Shown in pieces: positions 4,855 through 5,343 of a DNA stretch of 5,343 nucleotides. This DNA is from Lachnospiraceae bacterium (lineage in GTDB: Bacteria; Bacillota; Clostridia; Lachnospirales; Lachnospiraceae), in contig JAJQCU010000038.1 in NCBI GenBank assembly GCA_021202575.1, forward strand, positions 1 through 5,343, read 5' to 3'. Positions within the stretch are counted from its first letter, which is position 1. Every line of letters starts with the position of its first letter. The notes below the pieces were generated by a model that saw only the letters and a list, made by a program, of their open reading frames with translations, searched no databases and was not told where the DNA came from. The position numbers and the translations under genes were made by a program.

Positions 4855-5343
4855 TTATGAAGCGCAAATCTGTATTTTTAACTCTACAGGACTTTGGTCC
4901 CTCAAAGCCTCCGCCAGTCTGACGGAACGGAGGTTTTCCCGCTGTACTCTGACATACACTCTGTCCGACAGCTCCTGCTCCCGCACGAATTCCAAAATCA
5001 GCAGGCAGGCCTCCCGCGCCAGTCCCCTGCCCCAGTATCCGGACAGAAGCGCGTAACCCAGATACAGGCCCTCACAGCCGTCGTGGCTCTCCCAGGTAAG
5101 CCCGGCCCAGCCGATAGTCCTTCCGTCTTCCTTTTCCACCACGGACCAGATACCGTAGCCGTAAAAGGGATATTGATATTTGCTGTACATTTTCAGGTAC
5201 TCCGCGTACGCCTCCTCCTCATCCGTCTCCGCCGCGTCCTTCAGAACGCTTTCCGGCAAAAGCGGCTTCAGGAAGCGCCCGCTTTCGGCGTCCTGATAAA
5301 TTTCCCGGATGGCTGCCGCGTCATCCGCCGTACTCTCCCTGAC
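4855..5343 (-). CDS. GNAT-family acetyltransferase, 5' end off the window, probable 3' frameshift
   Basis: The frame is open to the right edge, so the start lies outside; 162 residues are visible. It resembles RimJ/RimL-type GNATs, which move acetyl from acetyl-CoA to an amine; the substrate cannot be told. Numbered from the edge, RESTADDAAAIREIYQD (2-18) is the usual N-terminal helix, GIWSVVEKEDGRTIGWAGL (64-82) the central strands, LGYALLSGYWGRGLAREA (95-112) the acetyl-CoA loop of R/Q-x-x-G-x-G/A type, and ENLRSVRLAEAL (136-147) the helix before the expected GF motif. After that the frame ends in RDQSPVELKIQICAS, which does not look like a GNAT. The neighbouring frame from position 4909 reads GFEGPKSCRV, KNTDLRFIISELTSW and EGMKQ and stops with TAG at 4817-4819, restoring the GF motif and a final strand. 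The true gene therefore probably ends at 4817. A TTG at 5259 is not the start, because homology continues upstream of it. Confidence 0.8.
   Translation of the reverse strand, partial: VRESTADDAAAIREIYQDAESGRFLKPLLPESVLKDAAETDEEEAYAEYLKMYSKYQYPFYGYGIWSVVEKEDGRTIGWAGLTWESHDGCEGLYLGYALLSGYWGRGLAREACLLILEFVREQELSDRVYVRVQRENLRSVRLAEALRDQSPVELKIQICAS

Overview
The window looks like a chromosomal segment from a Gram-positive anaerobe of the Clostridia, most probably a Lachnospiraceae-type gut bacterium. The reasons are a RelQ-type small alarmone synthetase, a UDPGP-family pyrophosphorylase whose N-terminus starts MNYEEARRKL (a form I associate with that group), an SseB-family protein, AGGAGG-type ribosome binding sites and moderate GC. 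No sequence search was possible, so the taxon is an inference.

Layout, left to right. Positions 1-253 hold no supportable gene but are dense in signals: a GC-rich block of hairpins (about 14-90), a strong intrinsic terminator reading leftward (126-161) and, 18 bp behind it, a near-consensus leftward promoter (180-208). Next come relQ (254-940, minus) and a divergent 87-residue conserved-looking protein of unknown function (1071-1334, plus). That gene converges on galE (1429-2445, minus). Behind galE, on the same strand, are a UDP-sugar pyrophosphorylase gene interrupted by one in-frame TAG (2571-3794), a two-module SseB-like protein (3963-4763) and a GNAT acetyltransferase that runs off the right edge (4855-5343).

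Functionally, the pyrophosphorylase and galE form a UDP-sugar module: sugar-1-phosphate plus UTP gives a UDP-sugar, which GalE epimerises at C4. GalE has Cys at position 299, where the E. coli enzyme has Tyr, which predicts that it also accepts UDP-GlcNAc/UDP-GalNAc. The amber codon in the pyrophosphorylase and a probable frameshift near the GNAT C-terminus are two independent lesions within about 1.4 kb, so either sequence error or real gene decay should be considered. relQ is a separate stringent-response gene with its own terminator.

I saw no CRISPR array, tRNA, rRNA, transposase or phage gene. The most notable items are the amber-split pyrophosphorylase, the promoter-terminator pair that would yield a transcript of only about 45-50 nt, and the paired palindromes ahead of galE.
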